From: CALAED01 sp036378315
GTDB lineage: Bacteria > Actinomycetota > Actinomycetes > Streptosporangiales > Streptosporangiaceae
NCBI GenBank assembly: GCA_036378315.1
Contig: DASUWU010000011.1
Span: forward strand, 50,361 to 114,360
Direction: 5' to 3'
Length of the DNA stretch: 64,000 nucleotides
The translations under genes and the position numbers were made by a program. Positions within the stretch are counted from its first letter, which is position 1. The number at the start of each line of letters is the position of its first letter. Below, piece after piece: positions 41,331 to 50,858 of the stretch. The notes beneath the pieces were generated by a model, which searched no databases, had not been told where the DNA came from, and worked only from the letters and a program-made list of their open reading frames with translations.

Positions 41331-42868
41331 TCGAGCCGGTGATCGACCACATCGCGAGCCGGCCGCCCGAGCCCGGCCACCGCATCACGTTCACGCGGCT
41401 CGACGGCAGCCGGTCGCTCGACCTGGTGGACCTGTACGAGGCGGCGGGGAACCTGGCCAGGGAGCTGGGCGGCCTCGGCATCGGCGCCGGCGACCGCATC
41501 GGCATCCTCGCCAGGAACCGCGTCGAATGGGTGCTGCTCGACCTCGCGGCGCTGCGTCTCAAGGCGGTGACCGCCGGGTTCGAGCCAGGCAAGTTCGAGC
41601 CCGGCCCGGCGCTGTGCCGGCGCTACGACCTGGCGGTCCTGTTCACCGACCTGGCGGCGGCAGGGACCCGGCCGATCGACGAGGTCGCCGGCCTGGCCGG
41701 CCGGCCGGGCGCCCCGCCGCCACCGGTGCGCTGGCGACCCGACGACGAGACGACGATCAAGTTCACCTCGGGCAGTACAGGGGAACCGAAGGGCCTCGCC
41801 GCGACCGCCGGCAGCATCGACGCGTCGCTGTGCGCCGTGCAGGAGATGTTCGACCACGGCCGCGCCGACGACCTGTTCTGCTTCCTGCCGCTGTCGCTGC
41901 TCCAGCAGCGCTACTGGATCTACTCGGCGCTGCGCTTCGGCCACGACGTCACGATCAGCACGTACGAGGCGGCGCTGCCCGCGTTGCGCCGGGCGCGGCC
42001 GACGGTCGTGATGGGGGTTCCGGCCTTCTACGAGACCGCGAAGAAGCACATCGAGTCGCTGGCCCGGCGCCGGGCGCCGGACCGGCGGGACCCTGACCGG
42101 CGGGACGGCGACCCGGGTGCGCTGCGGGAGGCGGCACGGGAGGTGTTCGGCGACCGCGTCCGCTACCTGTGGACCGGGTCCGCCCCTGCCCGGCCGGCGA
42201 TGCTGCGGTTCTTCCACGACGCCGGCCTGCCGATCTACGAGGGCTACGGGCTCAACGAGACCTGCATCGTCGCCAAGAACCACCCAGGCGCCCACCGCGA
42301 GGGCAGCGTCGGGCGGGTGCTGCCCGGCAAGAAGGTGATGTTCGACGAGGACGGCCTCATCAGCATCCACAGCGACCATCCGGTGAACCGCGGGTACGCG
42401 TACGCGCCGCCGGGCGAGTCCGCGCGCGTGTTCCGCGCCGGCGGAGTCGTACGGACCGGCGACCTCGGCTATCTCGACGACGACGGCTTCCTGTTCATCA
42501 CCGGCCGGGCGGACGACGTGATCGTGCTCGACAACGGCAAGAAGGTCATCGTCCGGCCGATCGAGGAACGGCTGCGGGCCGGCGCGGCGATCGAGGAGTG
42601 CGTGGTGTTCTGCCCGGCACAGACGCACCTCGTCGCGGTGGTCTCCCCGGCGCGCGAGCCCGCCGACGAGGCGGCCATCGCCGAGCAGGTCGCGCGGGCC
42701 AACGCCGCGCTCGGCCCCGACGAGCAGATCGCCAAGGTCGTCGTCGCCGGGCGGTTCAGCGTCGAGGACGGCACCCTCACGTCGCAGTTCAAGCCGCGCC
42801 GCCAGGAGATCTTCGAAAGGTACCGGGCGCAGCTCACCGCGCCCGCACGGCAGGAGGTCGCGTCATGA
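41327..42868 (+). CDS. stand-alone acyl/aryl-AMP ligase (FadD-like)
   Basis: This 513-residue ANL-superfamily enzyme activates a carboxylic acid as the adenylate. It has IKFTSGSTGEPKGLAATAGS, IYEGYGLNETCIVAKNHPGA, VRTGDLGYLDDDGFLFITGR and a C-terminal GTLTSQFKPRRQEI in place of the usual GKxxR lysine region. The overall pattern is like long-chain acyl-CoA synthetases rather than NRPS domains. The GTG overlaps the NRPS stop. It could load the free ACP at 56451 or one of the NRPS carrier domains that lacks its own adenylation domain. The substrate is unknown. Confidence 0.82.
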   Translation: MIEPVIDHIASRPPEPGHRITFTRLDGSRSLDLVDLYEAAGNLARELGGLGIGAGDRIGILARNRVEWVLLDLAALRLKAVTAGFEPGKFEPGPALCRRYDLAVLFTDLAAAGTRPIDEVAGLAGRPGAPPPPVRWRPDDETTIKFTSGSTGEPKGLAATAGSIDASLCAVQEMFDHGRADDLFCFLPLSLLQQRYWIYSALRFGHDVTISTYEAALPALRRARPTVVMGVPAFYETAKKHIESLARRRAPDRRDPDRRDGDPGALREAAREVFGDRVRYLWTGSAPARPAMLRFFHDAGLPIYEGYGLNETCIVAKNHPGAHREGSVGRVLPGKKVMFDEDGLISIHSDHPVNRGYAYAPPGESARVFRAGGVVRTGDLGYLDDDGFLFITGRADDVIVLDNGKKVIVRPIEERLRAGAAIEECVVFCPAQTHLVAVVSPAREPADEAAIAEQVARANAALGPDEQIAKVVVAGRFSVEDGTLTSQFKPRRQEIFERYRAQLTAPARQEVAS

Positions 42869-44172
42869 CCACCGACCAGGTGCGCGGCGACGCGGCGGCT
42901 CCGGTCGAGCCGCGCGACAGCATCATGCGCAACCCCGACTTCGTCAAGGTCTGGGCGGGCGAGTCGATCTCGTTGATCGGCACGCAGATCACCGTGTTCG
43001 CCCTGCCGCTCGTCGCGATCCTGACCCTGCACGCGAGCGTGTTCCAGGTCGGCCTGCTCAACATGTTCCGCAACATCCCGATCGTCGCCTGCTCGCTGTT
43101 CGCCGGAGTGTGGCTCGACCGCCGGCGCCGCCGGCCCATCCTGATCGCGTGCAGCCTCGGGAACGCCGTCCTCATCGGCCTGGTGCCGTTCTCGTCGGCC
43201 ATGGACTTCCTGTCGATGACCCTGCTGTACGTGGTCACCCTCCTGGTCGGCGTGCTGTCGGTCGTCTTCGACGTCGGGGTGCTCACGTACATGCCGCACC
43301 TCGTCGGCCGCAGGCACCTGGCGGCGAGCAACAGCCGCATCCAGGTCAGCACCTCGTTCGCCATGGTCGCGGGCCCGAGCTTCGCCGGGTTGCTCGTCGG
43401 CATCCTCACGGCACCGGTCACGCTGACCGCGGACGCGGTGTCGTACCTGTGCTCGGCGGCCGGGCTGCTCAGCATCCGCAAGCGCGAACCCGTTCCCGAG
43501 CGGCCCGAGGTCGCCCAGTCGATCGGCGCGTCGATCGCCGAGGGCATGCGGTGGGTGTACGGAAGCCCGATCCTGCGGTCGGTGCTCGGCCTGTCGGGGA
43601 CGTTCAACTTCGTGCAGGCCGGCTTCATCACCATCTTCGTGGTGTACGGGGTCAGGTACGTGGGGCTGAGCCCGTTCCAGCTCGGCATCGTGCTCGGCGC
43701 GATCGCCGTGGGCGGCACCGTCGGGGCCGCGGTGGCCAACCGGATCAGCAAGGTCTTCGGCGTCGGGCCCACGATGCTCGTCTCGCTCGGCGGCGCGACG
43801 CTGTTCCCGATGCTGCTCCTCATTCCGCGGGGCGCGAGCTACGGGACGGTGGCGATCATGAGCGTCATCGAGTTCATGTACGGCTTCGGGGTGCTGACCT
43901 TCAACGTGAACACGGTGACACTGCGGCAGGTGATCACGCCGGACCGGCTGCTCGGCCGGATGAACGCCAGCTACCGGCTCGTGCTGTTCGGCACGGCCCC
44001 GCCCGGCGCGTTCCTCGCGGGGGTGCTCGGCCAGTCGTTCGGGCTGCACACGGCCATGATGATCGCGGTCTTCGCGTTCCCCGTCCCGATCCTGTGGACG
44101 CTCTTCTCGCCGGTCATCAAGTTGAAGCAGATGCCGGAGGGTCCCCTCGAGGAGAACGGAAAGAAGTCATGA
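42865..44172 (+). CDS. MFS transporter, probable product exporter
   Basis: This 435-residue membrane protein of the major facilitator superfamily (MFS_3/enterobactin exporter-like) has about twelve hydrophobic helices. The first is VWAGESISLIGTQITVFALP, and the loop 2-3 motif GVWLDRRRRRPI (DRxxRR) is present. A GGAGG site lies upstream and the ATG overlaps the ligase stop. It sits between biosynthetic genes and overlaps the next NRPS start, so export of the final product or self-resistance is the likely job. Confidence 0.85.
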   Translation: MTTDQVRGDAAAPVEPRDSIMRNPDFVKVWAGESISLIGTQITVFALPLVAILTLHASVFQVGLLNMFRNIPIVACSLFAGVWLDRRRRRPILIACSLGNAVLIGLVPFSSAMDFLSMTLLYVVTLLVGVLSVVFDVGVLTYMPHLVGRRHLAASNSRIQVSTSFAMVAGPSFAGLLVGILTAPVTLTADAVSYLCSAAGLLSIRKREPVPERPEVAQSIGASIAEGMRWVYGSPILRSVLGLSGTFNFVQAGFITIFVVYGVRYVGLSPFQLGIVLGAIAVGGTVGAAVANRISKVFGVGPTMLVSLGGATLFPMLLLIPRGASYGTVAIMSVIEFMYGFGVLTFNVNTVTLRQVITPDRLLGRMNASYRLVLFGTAPPGAFLAGVLGQSFGLHTAMMIAVFAFPVPILWTLFSPVIKLKQMPEGPLEENGKKS

Positions 44173-47100
44173 CGGATCTGCGTGCCGGGTACCCGGCGTC
44201 CTTCGGGCAGGAGCAGGTGTGGTTCGTCGACCGGTTCCACCCCGACGTGCCGTTGCACAACATCCCGCTGACGATCCGGCTGCGCGGACCCCTGGACGCG
44301 GACGCGCTGCGCCGCGCGCTGGACGCCCTGGTCGTGCGGCACGAGGCGCTCCGCACCCGGTTGGCGCCCGGCGCCGACGGCCGTCCGGTTCCGGTGGTCG
44401 GCCCGCCGCACGGCGCCGACCTGCCGCTCGTGCCGGCGGCCGACCTCGGCGATCCGCCGGACGCCGGCCTGAAGGCGCTGGTGGCGCGGGAGTCGGCACG
44501 GCGGTTCTCCCTGGAGGAGGGCGGGCTGTGGCGGGCGTGCCTGGTCCGCCTCGCCGACGACGACCACGTGCTGCTCTTCGTGGCGCACGCCATCATCTTC
44601 GACGCCGGGTCGATCGACGTGCTGGTGCGCGACCTCGCCGCCCTGTACGGCGGCGCGGAGGCGGTGAGCGCGGAGGCCGGCCGGTTCACCGAGTTCGCCA
44701 GGCGCGAGCGCGAATACCTTCAGGGGCACCCGCTGGCGGAGCTTGTCGGCTACTGGCGGGACCGGCTGGACGGCTTCCAGAACCTCCAGCTCCCCACCGA
44801 CCGGCCGCGCCCGATCGTGGCCGACCACAAGGGCGGCGTGGAAAGCCTGCACCTGGGCGTGGAGTCGCTGGACGGGCTGCGGGAGCTGAGCCGGCGGGCG
44901 GGGGCGACGCTCTTCGCGACGTTGATGGCGGGGCTGCAGGTCCTGCTGCACCGGTACACGGGCCAGGACGACATCGTCGTCGGCGCGGCGAGCGCGAACC
45001 GCGACCGCGCCACCTCGGTGATCGGCCCCCTGGCGAGCATGCTGCCGGTTCGCACCGACCTCGCCGGCGACCCGGAGTTCCGCGAGCTGCTTGGCCGGGT
45101 GCAGGCGGTGGTGGATGGCGCGTACGCGCACGCGGACCTGCCGTTCGCCAGGCTCGTCGACGAGCTCGCGATCGAGCGGGACACGGGCCGCCCGCCGGTG
45201 TTCCAGGTCGCGCTCACCCTGTCGGAGGCGCAGCAGCCCATCGACGTCGACGGCGTGACCATGCGGCTGGAGCGGGTCGGACATCCGGCCGCCCGTTTCG
45301 ACCTGGACTTCTTCGCCGAGGTCCGCGGGGACGGGTTGCGGGTGGAGGCGTCGTACGCGACGGCGCTGTTCGACGCCGGGACGGTGCGGCGGATGCTGGG
45401 GCATCTGCGGGTGCTGCTGGAAGGCGCGGCGGCCGACCCGACCCGCAGACTGTCCGAACTACCCGTGCTCACCGAGGCGGAGCTGCGCCGGGAGCTGGTC
45501 GAGTGGAACGACACCGCCGCCGACCTGCCGGTGATGTGCATCCACGAAGGCTTCCAACAGCAGGCCGCGCGCACCCCGGACGGGACAGCCGCCGAGATGG
45601 ACGGCGAGCACGTCACGTACGCCGAGCTGAACGCCGACGCCAACCGCATCGCCCGCCACCTGCACGCGCTCGGAGTCGGGCCCGAGGTGCTGGTCGGGGT
45701 GAGCATGGCCCCCTCCATCCGCCGGCTCGCGGTGCTGCTGGGGATCATGAAAGCCGGCGGCGGGTACGTGCCGCTCGACCCGGCGCTGCCGGCCGACCGG
45801 CTGTCCTACATGATCGACGACACCGGCATGCCCGTCATCGCCGCCGACACGGCCGGCGCGGCGGGTCTGCCGGCGACGGCCGCGCGCGTCCTCCGCGTGG
45901 AGGATGAGTGGCCGGACGTCGCGGCGCTGCCGGCCGGCGACCCGGGGTTCCCGGTCGAGGTGGCGAACGTCGCGTACGTGATCTACACCTCGGGCTCCAC
46001 AGGACGGCCGAAGGGCGTGGTGGTCGAGCACCGCCAGGTGGTCAACCACGCGTTCGGGATGATCGAGCACTGGCCGATCGGACCCGATGACCGGGTGCTG
46101 CAGTTCGCCTCGCTGAACTTCGACGTGTCCGTCATGGACATGTTCGTCGCCCTGCTGTCCGGTGCGCGGGCCGTGCTGGCATCGACGGAGACGCTGCACT
46201 CCCCGCCGCGCCTCGCCGCGCTGATGCGGGACAGGAAGGTGACGTTCGCGTCGCTGCCGCCCGCGGTGGCGAGCCTGCTCAGCGGCCGCGACTTCCCCGA
46301 CCTGAAGGTCCTCATGCCCGCGGGCGAGGCCCTGTCCCCCGAGCTCGCCCGCGCGTGGCTGCGTCCTGGGCTGCGCCTCGTCAACGGGTACGGCCCGACC
46401 GAGGACACGGTGATCGCGACGTTCGCCGAGCTGGACGGCACGGTGCTGCCGCCGCCGATCGGCCGGCCCGTGGCGAACCAGCAGGCGTACGTGCTCGACC
46501 GGTGCCTCAACCCGGTTCCGGTGGGCGTCGTCGGCGAGCTGCACATGGGCGGCGCCGGCGTGACCCGCGGCTACCTCAACGCCCCCGAGCTGACGGCACG
46601 GCGGTTCATCCCGGATCCGTTCCGGCCGGGCGGGCGGCTCTACAAGACCGGCGACCTGGTCAAGCGCCTCCCCGACGGAAACATCGTCTACCTGGGCCGG
46701 GCGGACGGGCAGGTGAAGATCCGCGGTCTGCGGGTGGAGCTCGGCGAGATCGAGACCACCCTGGCCGGCCATCCCGCCGTCGCGCAGGCCGTCGTCGTGC
46801 TGCGCGACGACCGTTCGGGCGACAAGCAGCTGGTCGGGTACGTACGCTTCGCCGGGACCGGAGCCGACGTGGCCGAGCTGCGCCAGCACCTGGCGCAGCG
46901 GCTGCCCGGCTACATGGTGCCGGCCTGCCTGATCGTGCTGGACGCCTTCCCGCTCAACACCAGCGGGAAGATCGACAAGGCGGCGCTGCCCGCCCCCGGC
47001 TCCGGCTCCGCGGACAAGCCCGACGGCGCGTACGCCGGCCCGCGCACGCTCACCGAGACGGTGCTGACCGACATGTACGCGCGGCTGCTCGGCCACGAAC

Positions 47101-47330
47101 GGGTCGGCATCGACGACGGCTTCTTCGACCTCGGCGGCAACTCGCTCCAGGCCATGCAGCTCATCACCCAGATCGACGAAGAGCTCGGCGCCGACATCGA
47201 CGTGAACGTCACCGCGGTCTTCCTCGCCCCCACCCCGCGGCAGCTGACGGAGTTCCTGTGCGAGAAGGGCCTGCAGGACGTCGACCTCACCGAAGAGGAG
47301 ACGGCCGGCCTGGTGGCGTCGTTGGAGTAG
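44169..47330 (+). CDS. NRPS: condensation(degenerate)-adenylation-carrier
   Basis: The protein is 1053 aa. The condensation-like domain (5-440) has HAIIFDA (H140, A141) where active enzymes have HHxxxDG, so the catalytic second His and the Gly are replaced and the domain is probably inactive. The adenylation domain (460-950) is complete (YTSGSTGRPKGVVVEH, NGYGPTEDTVIATF, YKTGDLVKRLPDG, NTSGKIDKAAL). Its pocket residues read by eye are D-V-M-S-M-A-G-V-I, which I cannot assign to an amino acid. The carrier domain has Ser992 (LGGNSLQAMQLI). It may serve as an initiation module. It is a close paralogue of the next NRPS, as whole segments are near-identical. Confidence 0.85.
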   Translation: MTDLRAGYPASFGQEQVWFVDRFHPDVPLHNIPLTIRLRGPLDADALRRALDALVVRHEALRTRLAPGADGRPVPVVGPPHGADLPLVPAADLGDPPDAGLKALVARESARRFSLEEGGLWRACLVRLADDDHVLLFVAHAIIFDAGSIDVLVRDLAALYGGAEAVSAEAGRFTEFARREREYLQGHPLAELVGYWRDRLDGFQNLQLPTDRPRPIVADHKGGVESLHLGVESLDGLRELSRRAGATLFATLMAGLQVLLHRYTGQDDIVVGAASANRDRATSVIGPLASMLPVRTDLAGDPEFRELLGRVQAVVDGAYAHADLPFARLVDELAIERDTGRPPVFQVALTLSEAQQPIDVDGVTMRLERVGHPAARFDLDFFAEVRGDGLRVEASYATALFDAGTVRRMLGHLRVLLEGAAADPTRRLSELPVLTEAELRRELVEWNDTAADLPVMCIHEGFQQQAARTPDGTAAEMDGEHVTYAELNADANRIARHLHALGVGPEVLVGVSMAPSIRRLAVLLGIMKAGGGYVPLDPALPADRLSYMIDDTGMPVIAADTAGAAGLPATAARVLRVEDEWPDVAALPAGDPGFPVEVANVAYVIYTSGSTGRPKGVVVEHRQVVNHAFGMIEHWPIGPDDRVLQFASLNFDVSVMDMFVALLSGARAVLASTETLHSPPRLAALMRDRKVTFASLPPAVASLLSGRDFPDLKVLMPAGEALSPELARAWLRPGLRLVNGYGPTEDTVIATFAELDGTVLPPPIGRPVANQQAYVLDRCLNPVPVGVVGELHMGGAGVTRGYLNAPELTARRFIPDPFRPGGRLYKTGDLVKRLPDGNIVYLGRADGQVKIRGLRVELGEIETTLAGHPAVAQAVVVLRDDRSGDKQLVGYVRFAGTGADVAELRQHLAQRLPGYMVPACLIVLDAFPLNTSGKIDKAALPAPGSGSADKPDGAYAGPRTLTETVLTDMYARLLGHERVGIDDGFFDLGGNSLQAMQLITQIDEELGADIDVNVTAVFLAPTPRQLTEFLCEKGLQDVDLTEEETAGLVASLE

Positions 47331-47364
47331 CCGCCCCCGCGGGACGGCAGGACGGAGAAGCAGG

Positions 47365-50142
47365 ATGTTGTCGGAGGAGCAGCGGGAGCTGTTGACGGCC
47401 CGGCTGCGGCGGGCCCAGACCGGCGGCAAGGCCGGAATCGTCCGCCGCGCTCCGGAGGTGACGGAGCTGCCGCTGTCCTTCGCCCAGGAGCAGCTGTGGT
47501 TCATGGACCGGTTCGCCCCCGGGCTGCCGACGTACAACATCCCGGTCGCCCTGTGGCTGCGCGGCCCGCTGGATGCCGGCGCGCTCGGCCGGGCGGTGGA
47601 CGCCCTGGTCGCGCGGCACGAGACGCTGCGCACGCGGCTGGTCCCGGACGGCGAGGGCCGCCCGTTCCAGGTCGTGGACGAGCCGGCGCCCGTGGACCTG
47701 AACCCCCTCGAGCTGTCCGAGCCGGGCCTGCGCGAGCTGGCCGCCGACGCGGCGGCGCGGCCGTTCTCGCTGGCCGACGGTCCGCTGTTCCGTGCCCGGC
47801 TGGTGCGGCTGGCCGCGGCGACCCACGTGCTGGTCGTGGTGGTGCACCATGTCGTGTTCGACGGCTGGTCGATCGGCGTGCTGGTGCGCGACCTCATGGC
47901 CCTGTACGCGGCCGAGGTGACCGGCGGGCCGCCGGAGCTCGAAGAGCTGCCCGTCCAGTACGGCGACTACGCGCTGTGGGAAAGGGAACGCCTCGACGGC
48001 GCGGCCGCGGCCGAGCTGGCCGAGTACTGGCGCAAGAACCTCGACGGCTTCCGGACCCTCGCGCTGCCGACCGACCGGCCGCGCCCGATCGTGGCCGGCT
48101 ACGAGGGCGGGCTCGAGCGGCTGCGGCTGGGCGGGGAGCTGCTGGCCGGGTTGCGCGAGCTGAGCCGGCGCGCGGGCGCGACGCTGTTCGCGACGCTGAT
48201 GGCCGGGCTGCAGGCGTTGCTGCACCGCTATACGGGCCAGGACGACATCGTCGTCGGGACGGTGAGCGCCAACCGCGGCCGGGCCACGCTGGCGCCGCTG
48301 ATCGGCTTCCTGGTGAACACGCTCGCCATCCGCACGGACCTGTCGGGGGATCCGGCGTTCGTGGAGCTGCTCGACCGGGTGCGGGCGGCGACCGTGGGGG
48401 CGTACGCGCACCAGGACCTGCCGTTCGCAAAGCTCGTCGAGGAGCTGCAGGTCGACCGCGACCCGAGCCGCGCCCCGATCTTCCAGGTCGCGCTGAGCTT
48501 CGCCGAGGCGCCGGATGACGTCCACGCCGCCGGCCTGACCGTCCGGGTCGAGAACCTCGACCTGCTCGCCGCGAAGTTCGATCTGAACTTCTTCGCCGAG
48601 GTCCGCGAGGACGGGTTGTGGGTGGACGTGTCGTATGCGACGGGGTTGTTCGATGCCGGGACGGTGCGGCGCATGCTGGGGCATCTGCGGGTGCTGCTTG
48701 AAGGCGCGGCGGCGGACCCGACCCGCAGGCTGTCGCGACTGCCGGTGCTCACCGAGGCGGAGCTGCGCCGGGAGCTGGTGGAGTGGGACGCCCACGTGCT
48801 GGACGCGCACCTCAACCCGGTCCCGGTCGGGGTCGCCGGCGAGCTGCACATCGGCGCGGCCGGCGTCCCGTGCGGATACCCCACCCGGCCCGCGACCGAA
48901 CAGCGGTCGGTCCCCGACCCCTTCCGGCCGGGATGCCGCCTGTACAAGACCGGCGACCTGGTCAAGCGCCGGCCCGACGGCGACCTCGTCTTCCTCGGCC
49001 GCTTGGATGGCACCGGCGGCGGCACCGGCGGCAGCAGCGGCACGGCCCAGCAGCCCGTCCCGGCCCCCGCCGCGCAGGGCAAGGCCTACGCCGCGCAGGG
49101 CACGGCCTACGCCGCCCCGCGCACGCCGGTCGAGACCGCGCTCGCCGGCACCTACGCCCGCATCCTCGGCCACGAACGGGTCGGCATCGACGACGGCTTC
49201 TTCGACCTCGGCGGCAACTCACTCCAGGCCATGCGGCTCATCACCCTGATCGACGACCAGCTGTCGGTCGACCTCCCCATCACCGCGGTGTTCCTCGCCC
49301 CCACCGTGCGGCGGCTCGCCGCGCGGATCGAGCAGGCGCGCGGCGCGACCGCGCGACCGCGGGGGCCGCTCGTCGAGCTGACCGAGGAGACGGGCGCCGC
49401 GCCGCTGTTCGTCGTCCACGCCGTCGGCGGGACGGTCTACGCCTACGCGCCGCTGGCGAGCGAGCTCGCCGGCTCCTTCACCGTGTACGGCGTCGAGGCG
49501 GCCGGGCTCGGCGAGGGGACCGCGCCCGCCGAGTCGCTCGACGCGATGGCGTCCACGTACGCCGAGGCCATCCGCGCCGCGCAACCTGAGGGGCCGTACC
49601 GCATCGCCGGCTGGTCGATGGGCGGGCTCGTGGCGTACGAGATCGCCCGGCGGCTCGAGGCCGGCGGCGAGCGGGTCGCCTTCCTCGGGCTGCTCGACGC
49701 CCCCTTCGACCTGTCGGGCGGGCCGCCGGCCGGCGAAGATCGGCTCGCGGCGGGATTCGTGGCCGACGCGGCCCGCACGCTCGGCTGGGCGGAGTCCGGC
49801 CCGGCCGCCGCGGCGGCGGGCGCCGCCGAGCGCCTGGACTGGCTGGCCCGGCGGCTGGACGGCGGGGACCCCGGCTCGGTGCGGGCCGAGATCGACCGCA
49901 GGTTCGCGGTGTTCCGCGCGCACACCAGGGCCATCGCCGGATACGCGCCCACGGGTGAGGTGCGCGCCGCCACCCTGGTCGTCGGCGCGCGGCGCTCCCC
50001 GAACGCGGAGGCGGCCGGACGCTGGGCCAGTTTCCTCGGGGGTAGCGTGGCCATGATGTCCATCGACAGCGACCACTACGCGTTCCTGCGGCCCCCGCTC
50101 GTCCGGGAGGTCGGGGCGGCCATCGGCGAGCGCGCGTCATGA
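47365..50142 (+). CDS. NRPS: condensation-(adenylation relic)-carrier-thioesterase
   Basis: The protein is 925 aa. The condensation domain (38-470) has an intact HHVVFDG. Directly after ELRRELVEWD the sequence jumps to HVLDAHLNPVPVGVAGELHI and on through LYKTGDLVKRRPDGDLVFLG. This equals only motifs A6-A8 of the paralogous adenylation domain; A1-A5 and the A10 lysine are gone. A Gly/Ala/Gln-rich linker, a carrier domain (Ser619, LGGNSLQAMRL) and a thioesterase follow. The thioesterase has nucleophile Ser751 in AGWSMGGLVAYE and a C-terminal His in DSDHYAFL. The module cannot load its own carrier, so loading must occur in trans, or the carrier is only a station for release. Confidence 0.87.
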   Translation: MLSEEQRELLTARLRRAQTGGKAGIVRRAPEVTELPLSFAQEQLWFMDRFAPGLPTYNIPVALWLRGPLDAGALGRAVDALVARHETLRTRLVPDGEGRPFQVVDEPAPVDLNPLELSEPGLRELAADAAARPFSLADGPLFRARLVRLAAATHVLVVVVHHVVFDGWSIGVLVRDLMALYAAEVTGGPPELEELPVQYGDYALWERERLDGAAAAELAEYWRKNLDGFRTLALPTDRPRPIVAGYEGGLERLRLGGELLAGLRELSRRAGATLFATLMAGLQALLHRYTGQDDIVVGTVSANRGRATLAPLIGFLVNTLAIRTDLSGDPAFVELLDRVRAATVGAYAHQDLPFAKLVEELQVDRDPSRAPIFQVALSFAEAPDDVHAAGLTVRVENLDLLAAKFDLNFFAEVREDGLWVDVSYATGLFDAGTVRRMLGHLRVLLEGAAADPTRRLSRLPVLTEAELRRELVEWDAHVLDAHLNPVPVGVAGELHIGAAGVPCGYPTRPATEQRSVPDPFRPGCRLYKTGDLVKRRPDGDLVFLGRLDGTGGGTGGSSGTAQQPVPAPAAQGKAYAAQGTAYAAPRTPVETALAGTYARILGHERVGIDDGFFDLGGNSLQAMRLITLIDDQLSVDLPITAVFLAPTVRRLAARIEQARGATARPRGPLVELTEETGAAPLFVVHAVGGTVYAYAPLASELAGSFTVYGVEAAGLGEGTAPAESLDAMASTYAEAIRAAQPEGPYRIAGWSMGGLVAYEIARRLEAGGERVAFLGLLDAPFDLSGGPPAGEDRLAAGFVADAARTLGWAESGPAAAAAGAAERLDWLARRLDGGDPGSVRAEIDRRFAVFRAHTRAIAGYAPTGEVRAATLVVGARRSPNAEAAGRWASFLGGSVAMMSIDSDHYAFLRPPLVREVGAAIGERAS

Positions 50143-50858
50143 GCGACCACGGCCCGCTGCAGAACCGCGTGCTGCCCACCGGCGAGATCGTCGCGCACCC
50201 GGCCCGCGGCCTGCTCATGGGCAACCGCGGCTGCATCCACGGCCCCGACCGGCGGCTCGGCACCTCGCGCTGGCGCAGCAAGATGTGGATCAGCTGCGTG
50301 CTCGACTGGCGTGGCCGGCGCCGCGACGTCATGCCGCCCGGCCGGTGGACGGCCCTGTTCTTCCTGGACGAGGCGACCGCGCTCGCGGCCGGACACCGCC
50401 CGTGCGGCTACTGCCGCCGCGCCGACTACCGGGCGTTCAACGAGTGCTGGCACGCCGCCCACGGGCTGGCTCGCCGGCCGTACGCGCACGAGATGGACAC
50501 CGTGCTGCACGCCGAGCGGGTCGAGAGCCGCACCCGCCGCAAGGTGACCCGTCCGGTGCGGGTCGGCGAGCTGCCGGACGGCGCCATGATCCGCCACGAC
50601 GGCACGATGGCGCTGGTGTGCGGCGGGCTGCTGCTCCCGTGGTCGTTCGACGGGTACGGCACGCCCGAGGCCATGCCGCCGCCGACCATCGTCGAGCTGC
50701 TCACCCCGCCGGCGATCGTCGCCGTCCTGGCCGCCGGCTACCGGCCGATGATCCACCCGAGCGCCGGCCTGGATCAGATGACGATGTCGGCCATGGGGTC
50801 GGCGGCGGGGTCGGCGTCCAGTGTCTTGAGCAGCGCGTGCTCGACGAACGACGCGTAG
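50139..50858 (+). CDS. conserved hypothetical protein with CxxC(R)-type motif
   Basis: This 239-residue soluble protein has the compact motif GHRPCGYCRRADYRAFNECW (probable metal site), preceded by LFFLDEATALA. An N-terminal part reads GEIVAHPARGLLMGNRGCIH. No family function is recognised, though similar GHRPC-xxC-R proteins are widespread in actinomycetes. The ATG overlaps the NRPS stop. The last roughly 28 residues overlap the 3' end of the convergent oxidase gene and are probably not conserved. Its place at the end of the plus-strand operon suggests accidental or accessory membership. Confidence 0.7.
   Translation: MSDHGPLQNRVLPTGEIVAHPARGLLMGNRGCIHGPDRRLGTSRWRSKMWISCVLDWRGRRRDVMPPGRWTALFFLDEATALAAGHRPCGYCRRADYRAFNECWHAAHGLARRPYAHEMDTVLHAERVESRTRRKVTRPVRVGELPDGAMIRHDGTMALVCGGLLLPWSFDGYGTPEAMPPPTIVELLTPPAIVAVLAAGYRPMIHPSAGLDQMTMSAMGSAAGSASSVLSSACSTNDA

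Noticed and set aside
46910..48800. Possible sequencing frameshift in the NRPS pair
   Set aside because: Both genes are open from start to stop with intact junctions; the missing adenylation part is an in-frame deletion, not a frameshift.
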